DNA from: Gemmatimonadota bacterium
GTDB taxonomy: Bacteria > Gemmatimonadota > Gemmatimonadetes > Gemmatimonadales > GWC2-71-9
Length of the DNA: 33,747 nt
Direction: 5' to 3'
Assembly: GCA_029262155.1 (NCBI GenBank)
Contig: JAJCZW010000048.1
Span: 1-33,747, forward strand
The notes beneath the pieces were generated by a model. That model was not told the origin of the DNA, did not search any database, and saw only the letters and a program-made list of their open reading frames with translations. This document shows, piece by piece, positions 33,576-33,747 of the stretch. A program made the translations under genes and the position numbers. Within the stretch, counting starts at the first letter, position 1. Each line of letters starts with the position of its first letter.

Positions 33576-33747
33576 CTACCGCGTCCAAATCGATATCACG
33601 GCACAGACCCCACCGGCGGCACCAAATTCAGCTGGTATCTGCGACGCTCCACGATAGATCTCGATCGCCTCGATCGCACTCGGCAACAGATTCGGTCCGA
33701 TCTGTGCCCGATCCCGATTTCCGTCTAAGAAGAGTAGGACCCGCCCC
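33576..33747 (-). CDS. TonB-receptor plug-like protein, C-terminal end (cut by window edge)
   Basis: The minus strand from the window edge to TAG at 33576-33578 encodes about 57 residues. They read as a TonB-dependent receptor plug segment: LFLDGNRDR, then AIEAIEIYRGASQIPAEFG, then GGVCAVISIWTR at the very end. Plug domains of SusC/TonB receptors share the IEIYRG and G-C/A-V-I-IWTR pattern, but here the protein stops right after IWTR where a barrel would usually follow. Short plug-only proteins, often with a carboxypeptidase-regulatory N-terminal domain, fit this ending. The 5' part is outside the window, so domain content and start are unknown. Confidence 0.75.
   Translation of the reverse strand, partial: GRVLLFLDGNRDRAQIGPNLLPSAIEAIEIYRGASQIPAEFGAAGGVCAVISIWTR

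Overview
The window is a GC-rich, densely packed bacterial chromosome segment. Many neighbouring genes overlap by 4 bp (ATGA or GTGA), and GTG or TTG starts occur. The protein set suggests Gemmatimonadota: a YIP1-family membrane protein, a secreted M16 double peptidase, a CarboxypepD_reg/VWA protein, a short TonB-plug protein ending in an IWTR tail, and a small six-cysteine exported protein. This placement is an inference from family recognition; no rRNA or other phylogenetic marker is present. I see no insertion sequence, phage gene, tRNA, rRNA or CRISPR array. The region reads as core chromosome.

Layout. 1-1758 (minus): cytochrome c maturation ABC transporter ccmA-ccmB-ccmC, with ccmC cut by the window edge. 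Just upstream of ccmA is a small remnant resembling a cytochrome c C-terminus. 2125-2433 (minus): a lone STAS protein, preceded by a hairpin-rich gap. 2799-4799 (plus): acetyl-CoA synthetase. 4807-8088 (minus): an operon of a small unknown protein, a membrane-anchored DsbA-like thioredoxin-fold protein, a VKOR-family quinone-linked oxidase and the Kup potassium transporter. 8207-8491 (plus): a small orphan gene with its own promoter and a terminator hairpin. 8561-19744 (minus): a long co-oriented run, in order of transcription: Mo/W-type substrate-binding lipoprotein, pruA, secreted unknown, TPR protein, M16 peptidase, CDP-alcohol phosphatidyltransferase, OsmC-like protein, glyQ, glyS. 19827-23117 (plus): small housekeeping or envelope genes (lipoprotein, cutA, YIP1, six-Cys protein, GNAT, YggT, YggU). 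23170-28874 (plus): a methionine/one-carbon unit. 28887-30776 (minus): secreted VWA protein. 30895-33545 (plus): acyl-CoA dehydrogenase and a PBP4-type D,D-carboxypeptidase. 33576-33747 (minus): the 3' end of a TonB-plug protein.

The most informative find is the leader of metH. It contains a compact H-type pseudoknot matching the SAM-II riboswitch in every element I can check: P1 stem, GATTT loop strand, ATTGC, A-rich strand, GCTAAA, and a compensating GCG/CGC pseudoknot pair. It is followed at once by a strong hairpin whose 5' arm can alternatively pair with the 3' arm of P1, so SAM-controlled attenuation is possible. Downstream lie metH and, overlapping by 4 bp, a fused homocysteine methyltransferase-methylenetetrahydrofolate reductase. 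The leader would therefore control both methyl-folate supply and methionine synthesis.

Other items to note are a perfect 16-bp tandem duplication carrying the ribosome binding site of the YIP1 gene, an orphan molybdate/tungstate-type binding protein coupled to proline catabolism, and the exported disulfide-forming pair sharing an operon with a potassium transporter.
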